Shown: positions 36,641 to 45,207 of the stretch, piece after piece
How the letters are laid out: each line of letters opens with the position of its first letter
Numbering within the stretch: the stretch's first letter is position 1
DNA from: Tropicimonas sp047971885
GTDB taxonomy: Bacteria > Pseudomonadota > Alphaproteobacteria > Rhodobacterales > Rhodobacteraceae
DNA: 64,000 nucleotides
Direction of reading: 5' to 3'
Assembly: GCF_047971885.1 (NCBI RefSeq)
Contig: NZ_JBKEAE010000063.1
Span: forward strand, 1-64,000
Notes under the pieces: generated by a model
Seen by the model: only the letters and a program-made list of their open reading frames with translations
Databases searched by the model: none
What the model was told of the DNA's origin: nothing
Made by a program: the position numbers and the translations under genes

Positions 36641-37774
36641 TCACAGGCCTGCGGCTCTGGTGAGATTCACGCGGAAGCGATCACGGCGGCGCTGGTATTT
36701 TCGGGTCATTTCGGCGGAGGCGTGTCCGAGGTGTTTCTGGACGTGCCGCTCGTCGACTTCGGCGTGGGTTGCCAGCCCGGCGCGCAGCGAGTGACCGGAA
36801 AAGAGGGCGCGGCGCTCGGCCTCGGGCAGGTCCGGGCGCAGGCCGGCGGCGAGCACGGTGCGCTTGATCAGTTCGGCGACGTGGCGGTCGTTGAGGCGGG
36901 CGGGCAGGGCGCGCCGGCCATCGCGCGAGACACGGGTGAAGAGGGGGCCGAAGTCGATCCTGGCGAAGTCGAGCCAGCGTTCGAGGGCATGGACCGGGCA
37001 GGATATCTCCGCAGAGCCGCGGCCGATCTCGACCTCGCGCCAGCCGGTCTTGCCGTCGAGGGTGAGGAGCAGACCGCCGTCGAGGATGTCGATCCAGCCG
37101 GTGCCGTCGGGCGTGTCGTCGCGTCCGAAGTCGAGCCCGGTGATCTCGGAGCGGCGCAGCCCGCCGGCGAAGCCGACGAGCAGGATCGCACGGTCGCGCA
37201 GGCCGCGCAGGTCGAAGGGCAGGGTGGCGGTCATGGCGAGGATGTCGCCGGCCGAGAGCGCCTCCTTCTGCAGCGGCGGGCGGGCGTGTTTGCGGCGGAT
37301 GCCGGCCAGCACGCTGGCGATGTGGCGGTCGCTGCGGTCGAGGGTGAGGCCGCGCTGGCGGTAGCCCCAGACCAGCCCGGAGAGCCGGCGCTCGATGGTG
37401 GCGACGGTGAGGGTGGGGCGGGGGGGCCTGCCGCCGGCGGCCGGCGGGGGTGCGGCGCAATCGGCGATGTAGAGCCCGGCCAGTTCGGGGCAGGGGGGCA
37501 GGGGATCGGCGCCGCGCCGGCGGCACCAGCGGGTGAAATGGGCCCAGTCGGCGGCATAGGCCCTGAGCGTGTTCTCCGAAGCGGCGGCGCGGGCATAGTC
37601 GCGCGCCGTGCCCGCCAACCGGTCGAGGCCGCCCGAACCGGCGATCGTGCCGGCGACCGTGTCAGAAACAGGGGCGGAGAGGGCGCCCACGCCGGGTGGG
37701 TTCCCGTTGTCTGGAGCACCGCTGTCTGGAGCACCGCCCGCTGCCGTCACGTCCCTGCCGTTCTCCGCTGCCAT
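36641..37774 (-). CDS. Tyrosine recombinase / phage integrase family
   Basis: 377 residues. An N-terminal SAM-like core-binding domain (A-S-E-N-T-L-R-A-Y-A-A-D-W-A-H-F) is followed by the catalytic domain with Arg in G-G-L-R-R-S-E-I, H-S-L-R-A-G, the second His in L-G-H-A-S and the nucleophile Tyr in R-K-Y-Q-R-R. All expected catalytic residues are present. GGGAGC precedes the ATG at 37774; a GTG at 37822 would add 16 residues. Beside rep-par, the likely job is resolving plasmid multimers, with the inverted repeat at 37839-37861 as a possible target; integrase of a lost element is the alternative. Confidence 0.9.
   Translation of the reverse strand: MAAENGRDVTAAGGAPDSGAPDNGNPPGVGALSAPVSDTVAGTIAGSGGLDRLAGTARDYARAAASENTLRAYAADWAHFTRWCRRRGADPLPPCPELAGLYIADCAAPPPAAGGRPPRPTLTVATIERRLSGLVWGYRQRGLTLDRSDRHIASVLAGIRRKHARPPLQKEALSAGDILAMTATLPFDLRGLRDRAILLVGFAGGLRRSEITGLDFGRDDTPDGTGWIDILDGGLLLTLDGKTGWREVEIGRGSAEISCPVHALERWLDFARIDFGPLFTRVSRDGRRALPARLNDRHVAELIKRTVLAAGLRPDLPEAERRALFSGHSLRAGLATHAEVDERHVQKHLGHASAEMTRKYQRRRDRFRVNLTRAAGL
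37708..37737. repeat. 15-bp perfect tandem duplication in the recombinase N-terminus
   Basis: TGTCTGGAGCACCGC occurs twice in tandem (37708-37722, 37723-37737), encoding a repeated G-A-P-D-x pattern in the disordered N-terminal tail. In frame, so probably harmless slippage. Confidence 0.7.
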
Positions 37775-37838
37775 CGTCGCTCCCGATCCGCCGCCTTGCC
37801 GCCGCTTCTGCCATCTTTCCACAGCCTGTCATCTTGCT

Positions 37839-37861
37839 TCCGATAAGGCAAACTTATCGGA
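37839..37861. repeat. 9-bp inverted repeat with 5-bp spacer, candidate recombination site
   Basis: TCCGATAAG (37839-37847), GCAAA, CTTATCGGA (37853-37861). Two perfect recombinase-sized arms around a short core, 65 bp upstream of a tyrosine recombinase gene, resemble a dif/lox-type crossover site. It could instead be an operator of the gene. Function inferred. Confidence 0.45.
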
Positions 37862-37992
37862 GGCAAGGGCCGGCGTACAGTGACGGCGGATGAAAGGGAT
37901 TTCGCCGCTCGAAAGCGCCGCCATGAATAGGCTCGCAGGATGACCTTCGTTCGCAAGACCATTATCGAAGACCCGAGAACATACCTCGGGTG

Positions 37993-38112
37993 GCTCTGTT
38001 GCGCAAATCGGCTGACAGCCGAGATTCCCCTTTCCCCGGACAGACTTATCCTGCGACCGGAATGCCCAGAGCGGTACAGCCGTTCAGGACGGCGACGCGG
38101 ACCTGGATTTCC
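37993..38112 (-). mobile_element. Remnant of an IS5-type insertion sequence (transposase C-terminus and end)
   Basis: The plus strand at 37993-38010 reads GGCTCTGTTGCGCAAATC, the outer end typical of IS5-group elements. Read on the minus strand, 38112-38046 encodes E-I-Q-V-R-V-A-V-L-N-G-C-T-A-L-G-I-P-V-A-stop region (last residues A-G), the C terminus of this transposase type. The similarity breaks near 38112, so only about 120 bp of one end remain. It marks a past insertion and deletion beside the recombinase. Confidence 0.7.
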
Positions 38113-38416
38113 CCGCCTGCCGGTTGAAGCCCCTTGCCGTCAGCGATAGGCTGGTAGCTTCATGCGACTCATCCGCCTCCGACACGGCTTCGGCGGTAAT
38201 ATTCGCTCCATCGTCGCCATATGGCACGCGCCAGGTATCGCGATGCCTGACGGCTTCGTTTCGGGCGATGGCCCTTGGGGGGCAGGGCCGGGCGCCGAAG
38301 CCGGGGACCCTAAGGCGCGCGTGAGGGTCGCCCTGCCGGATAGACGCCGAGAAACTGATGCGGGGCCAGCGCGATCAATCCGACGCCTGCGAGCACGAAC
38401 GCGAGGGGCGTTCTGG
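38113..38416. other. Gene-free stretch beside the IS remnant
   Basis: About 300 bp with no supported gene. On the minus strand near 38330-38400 one frame reads like a membrane helix (A-F-V-L-A-G-V-G-L-I-A-L-A-P-H-Q), perhaps the broken end of a lost membrane protein. It also holds one GGGCAGGG octamer (38280-38287). Confidence 0.35.
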
Positions 38417-39382
38417 TTACGCGACGTTATTCCGGATGATGCTCTCCCGAACGGTCTCGCCGTATACCTGACGATAGGCGCGTGCGAGGGTCGAGGCGCC
38501 GGAATACCCGGTACGGGACGCTATTTCTTCCAGAGACAGGTCGGTTTCCTGCCCCAGCGCGCGGGCGTGGGACAAGCGGATGTGGCGATAGTATTCGCCC
38601 GAAGATACCCCAAGATGGGCGTGGAACAACCGGTTCATGCTCCGCAGGGACAGTGCCGCGCGCTCTGCGATGCGCGACAGTGCCAGCGGTCGCTCTGCGG
38701 TTTCGCGCATCGCGCGAACCGCACGTTGCAATGACAGGGGGAGGGCCCGGTTGGTCATCCGGCTGGGCAACTGCCATTCGACCGGATCTGAGCTCCGGCC
38801 CATGACGCGGCCGAACATGTTGGCGACATCGAAGCGCAACGCTTCTCCCGAATGGGCGCTGATCAGATCCAGAGACCAACTCAGAACGCTTTGCGCACCA
38901 CCACAGGTCACGACATTCCCGTCGACAACGTATGGGTCGGAGACAACGTTGACCTCGGGAAATGCCTCGGCCATCGCGTCCCGCTCCATCCAGTGGATGG
39001 TGGAGCGCCGTCCCGCCAGAAGCCCCATCCGGCCCAGCAGCCACGCCCCCGTGTCGAACCCGCCGATCAGCGGAAGACCACGCGCCTTCTTGAGAACGCT
39101 CTGCGCCGAGTCGCGCCGCAGATGGTCGCGCATACCGTAGCCGGAGACAAGGATCAGGGCATCCGTTGCACCGACACGCACAAGCGGCAGATCGATCGCC
39201 AGGGAAAGCCCGGATGAACTCATCACAGGCCCTCCGTCCAGCGAGCAGACCTGCCACGAGAAGAGCCGCCTGGCCGACAGGTCACGGGCAGCACGAAGCG
39301 GCTCGATGGCGCTGGCCAGCACCATGTTCGAGAAGCCGTCGAACGGCAGGAAGGTCAGATGCAGAGGTAATTTTGGCAGCAT
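38417..39382 (-). CDS. GlxA-type AraC family regulator (DJ-1/PfpI + AraC HTH), probable CdhR
   Basis: 321 residues. The N-terminal DJ-1/PfpI-like domain (L-T-F-L-P-F-D-G-F-S-N-M near the start; G-G-F-D-T-G-A-W-L-L-G around 115) lacks catalytic function in this group. The C-terminal AraC pair of helix-turn-helices includes S-L-R-S-M-N-R-L-F-H-A-H-L-G and E-I-A-S-R-T-G-Y-S-G-A-S-T-L-A-R-A-Y-R. Divergent from the carnitine genes, it fits CdhR, the carnitine-responsive activator of pseudomonads. The ATG at 39382 is chosen because it starts the domain; longer frames run through the promoter. Confidence 0.88.
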   Translation of the reverse strand: MLPKLPLHLTFLPFDGFSNMVLASAIEPLRAARDLSARRLFSWQVCSLDGGPVMSSSGLSLAIDLPLVRVGATDALILVSGYGMRDHLRRDSAQSVLKKARGLPLIGGFDTGAWLLGRMGLLAGRRSTIHWMERDAMAEAFPEVNVVSDPYVVDGNVVTCGGAQSVLSWSLDLISAHSGEALRFDVANMFGRVMGRSSDPVEWQLPSRMTNRALPLSLQRAVRAMRETAERPLALSRIAERAALSLRSMNRLFHAHLGVSSGEYYRHIRLSHARALGQETDLSLEEIASRTGYSGASTLARAYRQVYGETVRESIIRNNVA

Positions 39383-39433
39383 AGGCAAATAATATGGCAG
39401 TATCGGCACATCAATACAATCCGAATGCTGCCA
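39374..39433. promoter_or_regulatory. Repeated half-sites TGGCAGYAT in the divergent carnitine promoter
   Basis: TGGCAGCAT at 39374-39382 (overlapping the regulator start codon) and TGGCAGTAT at 39395-39403 are direct repeats exactly 21 bp apart, two helical turns. ATGCTGCCA at 39425-39433 is the reverse complement of the first. Direct half-sites two turns apart are typical AraC-family targets, so these are the likely binding sites of the divergent regulator. Confidence 0.55.
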
Positions 39434-39467
39434 CGCTGCTCGGGTCGGGAAACTGCGGGAGACATGG

Positions 39468-40355
39468 ATGAACCGCGACGTCTTCATCACCTGTGCGGTC
39501 ACGGGATCGGGACAGAGCCACAGGAAATCGGCACTGGTGCCCGTCACACCGGAGCAGATCGCCGATGCCTGTATCGAAGCGGCAAGGGCCGGGGCGGCGA
39601 TTGCGCATGTTCATGTGCGCAACCCGGAAACCGGCGCACCGTCGCGCGATCCGTCGCTTTATCGCGAGGTGGTCGAGCGGGTACGCGCGTCGGACGTCGA
39701 TGTGGTTCTGAACCTGACGGCGGGCATGGGTGGAGACATCGTGCTCGGTTCGGCCGAGGCGCCGCTGCCGCTGTCGCCGCAATCGGATATCGTCGGCGCC
39801 TCCGAACGGCTGGTTCATGTCGAGGAACTGCTGCCCGAGATCTGCACGCTGGATTGCGGCACGATGAACTTTGCCGAAGCCGACTACGTGATGACCAACA
39901 CCCCCGGCACGCTGCGCGCGATGGCCGCGCGGATCAAGGCGACGGGAGTCCGCCCGGAGATCGAGGTTTTCGATACCGGGCATCTCTGGATGGCGCGGAC
40001 GCTGGTCGAGGAAGGGCTGGTCGACGATCCGGTACTGATCCAGCTCTGCATGGGCATCCCCTATGGTGCGCCGGCCGACCCGAACAGCCTGATGGCGATG
40101 GTCAGCAACATCCCCGATGGCTGGATCTATTCCATGTTCTCGATCGGACGCATGCAGATGCCCTATGTGGCACAGGCGGCGCTTGCGGGCGGCAATGTCC
40201 GCGTCGGGCTGGAGGACAATATCTGGCTCGATCGGGGTGTGCCTGCCCGCAACGGCGATCTGGTCGAACGCGCGGCCACGATCCTGACCGCCATGGGCTG
40301 CCGCATCATCGGGCCGGCGGAAGTGCGCGATAAACTGAAGCTGACCCGGCGCTGA
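39468..40355 (+). CDS. BKACE family beta-keto acid cleavage enzyme (dehydrocarnitine cleavage)
   Basis: 295 residues of the BKACE (DUF849) family. Zinc-ligand pattern H-V-H-V-R (about residues 46-50) and G-L-E-D-N (about 252-256) are present, with L-N-L-T-A-G-M-G-G-D and D-C-G-T-M-N-F. BKACE enzymes transfer acetyl-CoA onto a beta-keto acid, and in carnitine operons they turn 3-dehydrocarnitine into betainyl-CoA and acetoacetate. That reaction is inferred from the fused carnitine dehydrogenase-thioesterase three genes on. First gene after the divergent promoter, with GGGAGAC before the ATG. Confidence 0.88.
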   Translation: MNRDVFITCAVTGSGQSHRKSALVPVTPEQIADACIEAARAGAAIAHVHVRNPETGAPSRDPSLYREVVERVRASDVDVVLNLTAGMGGDIVLGSAEAPLPLSPQSDIVGASERLVHVEELLPEICTLDCGTMNFAEADYVMTNTPGTLRAMAARIKATGVRPEIEVFDTGHLWMARTLVEEGLVDDPVLIQLCMGIPYGAPADPNSLMAMVSNIPDGWIYSMFSIGRMQMPYVAQAALAGGNVRVGLEDNIWLDRGVPARNGDLVERAATILTAMGCRIIGPAEVRDKLKLTRR

Positions 40356-40398
40356 ATCCGGGAGAGCGCAGAAACACGTCAGGGAGATATGAGGTATC

Positions 40399-41952
40399 AT
40401 GAATTCTCGTTTTCACATGACCAGGCGCGGCATGCTGGCCGCAACCGGAGGACTGACGGCGGCCGGGCTCTTCCTGCCTCGCGGCGCCCGCGCACAGGAA
40501 GCCAGACGCGGCGGGACGCTTCGCATCGGACATCTGGGCGGCGCCACATCGGACAAGCTGGATCCCGCGACCTTCGCCGCAGGGCCGGTGGTCACGGCCA
40601 TGCTGGCGGTCTGCAACAACCTTGTGGAAATAGACGCCAGCGGTGCCGCCGTGCCCGAACTCGCCGAAAGCTACGAGCCGGATTCCGAGGCTCGCACCTG
40701 GACCTTCCGGCTGCGCGACGGTGTCACCTTCTCGGACGGGCGCAAGGTTACGGCGACAGACGTCATCGCCTCCTTCAACCATCACCGGGGCGAGAACACG
40801 ATCTCGGGGGCCAAGGGCTCGCTGGAACAGGTGAAGGACATCCGCGCAGACGGCGACAACGTCGTGGTATTCGAACTCGGCTCGGGCAATGCCGACTTTG
40901 CCTACCTGACCTCCGACTACCACTTCATCATCATGCCCGCCAATGAAGACGGCACGCTCGACTGGCAGTCGGGCATCGGCTCGGGCGGCTATGTGATCGA
41001 GAATTTCGAGCCGGGCGTGCGTATCAGCCTCAGGCGCCGCGACGATTACTGGAAGCCGGACCGTGCCTGGTTCGACGAGGCGATCCTGCTTACCATCAAC
41101 GACGCCACAGCGCGCCAGAACGCGCTGATCACGGGGGAGGTCGATGTCATCAATTCGCCCGATCTTGCCACCCTGCACCTGTTGCAGCGCCGGCCGGGCA
41201 TCAATCTGGTCGAGGTGACGGGAACCGCCCATTACACCATGCCCATGTTCAGCGATACCGCGCCCTTTGACGATCCCAATGTGCGGCTTGCGCTGAAATA
41301 CGCCATCGACCGGCAGGAGATCCTGGACAAGGTGCTGCGCGGCCACGGCCAGATCGCCAACGACAGCCCGATAGCCCCCGCGAACCGCTACTATGCCGCC
41401 GATCTGCCGCAGCACGGCTACGACCCGGACAGATCCAGATACCACCTGAAGCAGGCCGGCCTGGACAGTTTGAGCGTTGAGATCGCGGCCGCGAACGCAG
41501 CCTCGGTCGGGGCGCTCGACATGGTTCAGCTTTATCAGCAATCGGCCATCGCCGCGGGTATCGACCTTCAGGTCAAGCGCGAACCCGACGATGGCTACTG
41601 GTCGAATGTCTGGCTCAAGAAGCCCTTCTGCGTCAGCTACTGGAATGGCCGCCCGACCGAGGACGACATGTTCTCCCTCGTCTATGCAAAGGGTGCCGAG
41701 TGGAACGAGAGCCACTGGGACAATGCGCGGTTCAACGAGCTTCTGCTGACTGCCCGCGCCGAACTGGACGAGAATCTACGGGCCGAGATGTACCACGAGA
41801 TGCAGCGCCTCGTCAGCGAGGACGGCGCCACGATCATTCCGATCTTCGTGAACTACATCGACGTGACCAGTGACGGCATCGGCCATGGCGAGGTCGCGTC
41901 GAACCGCTTCCTCGATGGCTGGAAGGCGGTTGAACGCTGGTGGAAGGCATGA
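40399..41952 (+). CDS. ABC transporter substrate-binding protein, family 5 (peptide/nickel type)
   Basis: 517 residues, exported: Tat-like signal F-H-M-T-R-R-G-M-L-A-A-T ending A-R-A-Q. SBP family 5 features include G-G-T-L-R-I-G, L-V-E-I-D, T-F-R-L-R-D-G-V-T-F-S-D-G and A-L-K-Y-A-I-D-R-Q-E-I-L. The set with the downstream DppBC-like permeases and fused ATPase forms a complete importer. Embedded in carnitine genes, it most likely brings in carnitine or an acyl-carnitine rather than a peptide; that is inference. Its stop overlaps the next start. Confidence 0.92.
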   Translation: MNSRFHMTRRGMLAATGGLTAAGLFLPRGARAQEARRGGTLRIGHLGGATSDKLDPATFAAGPVVTAMLAVCNNLVEIDASGAAVPELAESYEPDSEARTWTFRLRDGVTFSDGRKVTATDVIASFNHHRGENTISGAKGSLEQVKDIRADGDNVVVFELGSGNADFAYLTSDYHFIIMPANEDGTLDWQSGIGSGGYVIENFEPGVRISLRRRDDYWKPDRAWFDEAILLTINDATARQNALITGEVDVINSPDLATLHLLQRRPGINLVEVTGTAHYTMPMFSDTAPFDDPNVRLALKYAIDRQEILDKVLRGHGQIANDSPIAPANRYYAADLPQHGYDPDRSRYHLKQAGLDSLSVEIAAANAASVGALDMVQLYQQSAIAAGIDLQVKREPDDGYWSNVWLKKPFCVSYWNGRPTEDDMFSLVYAKGAEWNESHWDNARFNELLLTARAELDENLRAEMYHEMQRLVSEDGATIIPIFVNYIDVTSDGIGHGEVASNRFLDGWKAVERWWKA

Positions 41953-43403
41953 AAATTGCCGCGATTGGCGGTGGCGTCATTGGTGGCGGCTGGATTGCAC
42001 GCTTCGTCCTGTCGGGCCATGATGTTGTGGTTCACGACCCCCACCCGGAGGCGGCGCGCATCGTGGGTGAGGTACTCGCCAATGCCGCACGCGCGTGGGA
42101 GAAGCTCTTTCAGGCGCCGCTGCCCCGGCCCGGGCAGATCCGTTGGGCGGGCTCGATTGAAGAGGCGGTCGTGGATGCCGCCTATGTTCAGGAAAGTGTT
42201 CCGGAGCGGCTCGATCTGAAACGCCGGATCCTTGCCAGAATCGAAGCCGCAGCACCCGCAGCAGCCATCATCGGTTCGTCCACCTCCGGCTTCCGGCCGT
42301 CCCAACTGCGCGACGGTGCCATGCACCCCGAGCGCATTCTCGTCGCGCATCCGTTCAATCCCGTCTATCTTCTGCCTGTGGTTGAACTCGTCGGTGGCGG
42401 TGCAGAGGCGGAACGTGCGGCGGAGATCCTGACCGGCGTCGGCATGAAGCCGGTACAGATCGCCCGCGAGATCGATGCCCATATCGGCGACCGGCTTCTG
42501 GAAGCGGTCTGGCGCGAGGCGCTGTGGCTGGTCAGGGATGGCGTCGCCACGACGGAAGAAATCGATGATATCATCCGCTTCGGCTTCGGCCTCCGCTGGG
42601 CGCAGATGGGTCTGTTCGAAACCTACCGGATTGCAGGGGGCGAGGCGGGAATGCGCCACTTCCTCGGTCAGTTCGGCCCGGCGCTGAAATGGCCGTGGAC
42701 AAGGCTGACGGACGTTCCCGACCTCGACGATGCGCTGATCGATCGCATCGCGGCGCAGTCGGATTCGCAATCGGGCATGCATACCATCCGCGAACTGGAG
42801 CGTATCCGCGACGACAATCTGGTGGGGATCTTTCACGCGCTCAAGGCGAGCGACTGGGGCGTGGGCAGGACCGTGCGTGCGCAAGAGGATACATTCTACG
42901 CCCGCGCACCCGTGCCGGTGGCCGGGTATCCGTTACGTCTTCATCGGGCGCGGGTTACCGGCGGCTGGGTAGACTACAATGGTCACATGACCGAATTCCG
43001 TTATCTGCAGGTCATGGGCGACGCGACGGATGCGTTTCTGATTCATGTTGGCCTGAATGTGGCCTACCGCGCCGGGGGTTTCTCGGCCTATACGGCCGAG
43101 ACGCACATCCGGCATCTTGCGGAGGTGAACGCCGACGAACTGCTGACCGTCGAGACGCGGCTGCTGGGGTATGATGCGAAACGCTTCCGGCTGCATCATT
43201 CGATCCGGCGCGAGGACGGCTCGGAGGCGGCCACGGGCGAGCACATGCTGCTGCATGTCGACACCGCCGTGGGCCGTGCGGTACCGATGCCCGCCGCAAT
43301 CATGGAGGCGCTCGACCGGGTGGCCGGTCAGGAGACCGAGCCCTTCCCGGAACATGCCGGAAAGGGCCTGCGCGACATCCGCCGGATGGAAACAACCACA
43401 TGA
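41949..43403 (+). CDS. lcdH: L-carnitine dehydrogenase fused to a betainyl-CoA thioesterase
   Basis: 484 residues in two domains. Residues 1-310 are a 3-hydroxyacyl-CoA-dehydrogenase-type NAD enzyme (G-G-G-V-I-G-G-G-W-I nucleotide loop; G-S-S-T-S-G-F-R-P-S; A-H-P-F-N-P-V-Y). Residues 325-470 are a hotdog thioesterase (D-Y-N-G-H-M-T-E-F-R-Y). This fusion is known from rhizobial carnitine catabolism, where it oxidises L-carnitine to dehydrocarnitine and later hydrolyses betainyl-CoA to betaine; pseudomonads have separate genes. The ATG at 41949 overlaps the binding-protein stop. It overlaps the permease gene by 4 bp. Confidence 0.9.
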   Translation: MKIAAIGGGVIGGGWIARFVLSGHDVVVHDPHPEAARIVGEVLANAARAWEKLFQAPLPRPGQIRWAGSIEEAVVDAAYVQESVPERLDLKRRILARIEAAAPAAAIIGSSTSGFRPSQLRDGAMHPERILVAHPFNPVYLLPVVELVGGGAEAERAAEILTGVGMKPVQIAREIDAHIGDRLLEAVWREALWLVRDGVATTEEIDDIIRFGFGLRWAQMGLFETYRIAGGEAGMRHFLGQFGPALKWPWTRLTDVPDLDDALIDRIAAQSDSQSGMHTIRELERIRDDNLVGIFHALKASDWGVGRTVRAQEDTFYARAPVPVAGYPLRLHRARVTGGWVDYNGHMTEFRYLQVMGDATDAFLIHVGLNVAYRAGGFSAYTAETHIRHLAEVNADELLTVETRLLGYDAKRFRLHHSIRREDGSEAATGEHMLLHVDTAVGRAVPMPAAIMEALDRVAGQETEPFPEHAGKGLRDIRRMETTT

Positions 43404-44380
43404 CCGTATCGGTCACGTCGCCTCGAAACGCCATTTTGCGCATGATCGTCGCGCGACTTGGGCTTGGGCTGATCACGCTGTTTCTCGTCTCGGTTCTGAT
43501 ATTCATGGTCGTCAGCCTTCTGCCCGGCGATATCGCCCAGCAACTCCTCGGCCAGTCCGCCACGCCCGAGACCGTGGCGGCGCTGCGGCGTGAACTGGGG
43601 CTCGATCAGCCGCTGGTCCTTCGTTACCTCGGCTGGGTAAAGGGTGTGCTGAGCGGCGATTTCGGCAACTCGCTCGCCAATGGCCGACCGGTGGGCGACC
43701 TGCTGGCCGCACGCCTTGGCAATACGCTGTTCCTGGCCACCTATGCAGGTGCCATCGCCGTGCCGCTCGCCGTTGGACTGGGATTGTTGGCCGCTCTCTG
43801 GCGCGGGACATGGTTTGACCGTATCGCAAACGTGGCGACGCTGTCGGCTATCTCGTTTCCCGAGTTCTTCATCGCCTATATCCTGATGTTCTGGCTGTCG
43901 GTGCGGATGGGCTGGTTCCCCTCGATCGCCGATCCGGGCGCCTCGCCTGGGTTCGGGCAGATGCTGTTCCGCGCCTTCCTGCCTGCGATCACGCTGGTTC
44001 TGGTGGTCACGGCGCACATGATGCGAATGACGCGCGCCGCCGTGGTCAACGTGCTGGGCGCGCCCTATGTGACGATGGCACGGCTCAAGGGTGCATCGCG
44101 CTGGCGGGTGGTCACCAGACATGCGCTGCCAAACGCGCTGGCGCCGATCGTCAACGTCGTGGCACTGAACATCGCGTGGCTGATCACCGGCGTGGTCATC
44201 GTCGAGGTGGTTTTCGTCTATCCGGGCCTCGGCCAGTTGATGGTCGACAGCGTGAGCAACCGCGATATTCCGGTGGTGCAGGCCTGCGCGCTGATCTTTG
44301 CCGCCGTCTACATCCTGCTGAACCTTTCGGCCGATGTCCTTGCGATCGCCACCAACCCGCGATTGCTGCATCCGAGGTGA
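43400..44380 (+). CDS. Peptide-type ABC transporter permease (DppB family)
   Basis: 326 residues, six membrane segments, with the DppB features L-P-G-D-I-A-Q-Q-L-L-G, E-L-G-L-D-Q-P-L near the N terminus and the A-R-L-K-G-A-S-R-W-R-V-V EAA loop near residue 233. Translationally coupled to the carnitine dehydrogenase gene, which supports a shared substrate. Confidence 0.92.
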   Translation: MTVSVTSPRNAILRMIVARLGLGLITLFLVSVLIFMVVSLLPGDIAQQLLGQSATPETVAALRRELGLDQPLVLRYLGWVKGVLSGDFGNSLANGRPVGDLLAARLGNTLFLATYAGAIAVPLAVGLGLLAALWRGTWFDRIANVATLSAISFPEFFIAYILMFWLSVRMGWFPSIADPGASPGFGQMLFRAFLPAITLVLVVTAHMMRMTRAAVVNVLGAPYVTMARLKGASRWRVVTRHALPNALAPIVNVVALNIAWLITGVVIVEVVFVYPGLGQLMVDSVSNRDIPVVQACALIFAAVYILLNLSADVLAIATNPRLLHPR

Positions 44381-44384
44381 CCCG

Positions 44385-45203
44385 ATGATGCGGATGCTGA
44401 AAACCATGCCGCAGACCGCCATTCTGGGCGTCGTTGTCATTATTGCCTACGCCATGACGGCGATTTTCGCGCCACTGCTCGCCCCCTACGGACAGGCCGA
44501 GATCGTCGGCGCCCAGTTCGAGCCCTGGGGTGCGGCCTATCCGCTCGGCACCGATACGCTGGGGCGGGACATGCTGTCGCGATTGATCTGGGGGGCGCGG
44601 AATACCGTCGCGGTCGCTCTGGTCACGACAGTGCTTGCCTTTGGCATTGGCGCCATCGGCGGGCTTCTGGCGGCCGCGCTCAGCGGCTGGGTGGATCTTA
44701 CCCTGTCGCGGCTGGTCGACGTATTGATGGCGGTACCGTCACTGATTCTGACGCTGCTTGCGCTGTCCGCGCTCGGCCCGGGGGTAATCAATCTCGTCCT
44801 CGTGGTTGCGGTCCTCGATTCGACACGCGTTTTCCGGCTGGTGCGCGCCACGGCCATGAACGTCATGGTGATGGACTATGTCGAGGCCGCACAGCTTCGT
44901 GGCGAAGGAACGTGGTGGATCCTCACGCGCGAGGTGCTTCCCAACATTTCCGCTCCGTTGATCGCCGAGTTCGGGCTGCGCTTCTGCTTCGTTTTCCTGG
45001 CAATCTCGGCGCTGTCGTTCCTCGGGCTCGGCCTGCCGCCGCCGATGGCTGACTGGGGGTCCATGGTGCGCGACAACGCGGCGCTGATCACTTTTGGCGA
45101 CGTTACACCTCTGCTGCCTGCCGCCTGCATCGCAGTGCTCACCGTCGCGGTGAATTTCGTGATCGACTGGATGCTGCACCGTGCCTCGGGTCTGAAGGAT
45201 TGA
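44385..45203 (+). CDS. Peptide-type ABC transporter permease (DppC family)
   Basis: 272 residues. It has the DppC opening with a long first helix, L-G-T-D-T-L-G-R-D-M-L-S-R-L-I-W-G-A-R and the EAA loop A-A-Q-L-R-G-E-G-T-W-W-I. The ATG at 44385 (another at 44388) lies 4 bp after the DppB stop; the in-frame start at 44334 lies within that gene and is unlikely. Partner of the DppB-type subunit. Confidence 0.91.
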   Translation: MMRMLKTMPQTAILGVVVIIAYAMTAIFAPLLAPYGQAEIVGAQFEPWGAAYPLGTDTLGRDMLSRLIWGARNTVAVALVTTVLAFGIGAIGGLLAAALSGWVDLTLSRLVDVLMAVPSLILTLLALSALGPGVINLVLVVAVLDSTRVFRLVRATAMNVMVMDYVEAAQLRGEGTWWILTREVLPNISAPLIAEFGLRFCFVFLAISALSFLGLGLPPPMADWGSMVRDNAALITFGDVTPLLPAACIAVLTVAVNFVIDWMLHRASGLKD

Positions 45204-45207
45204 ATGC

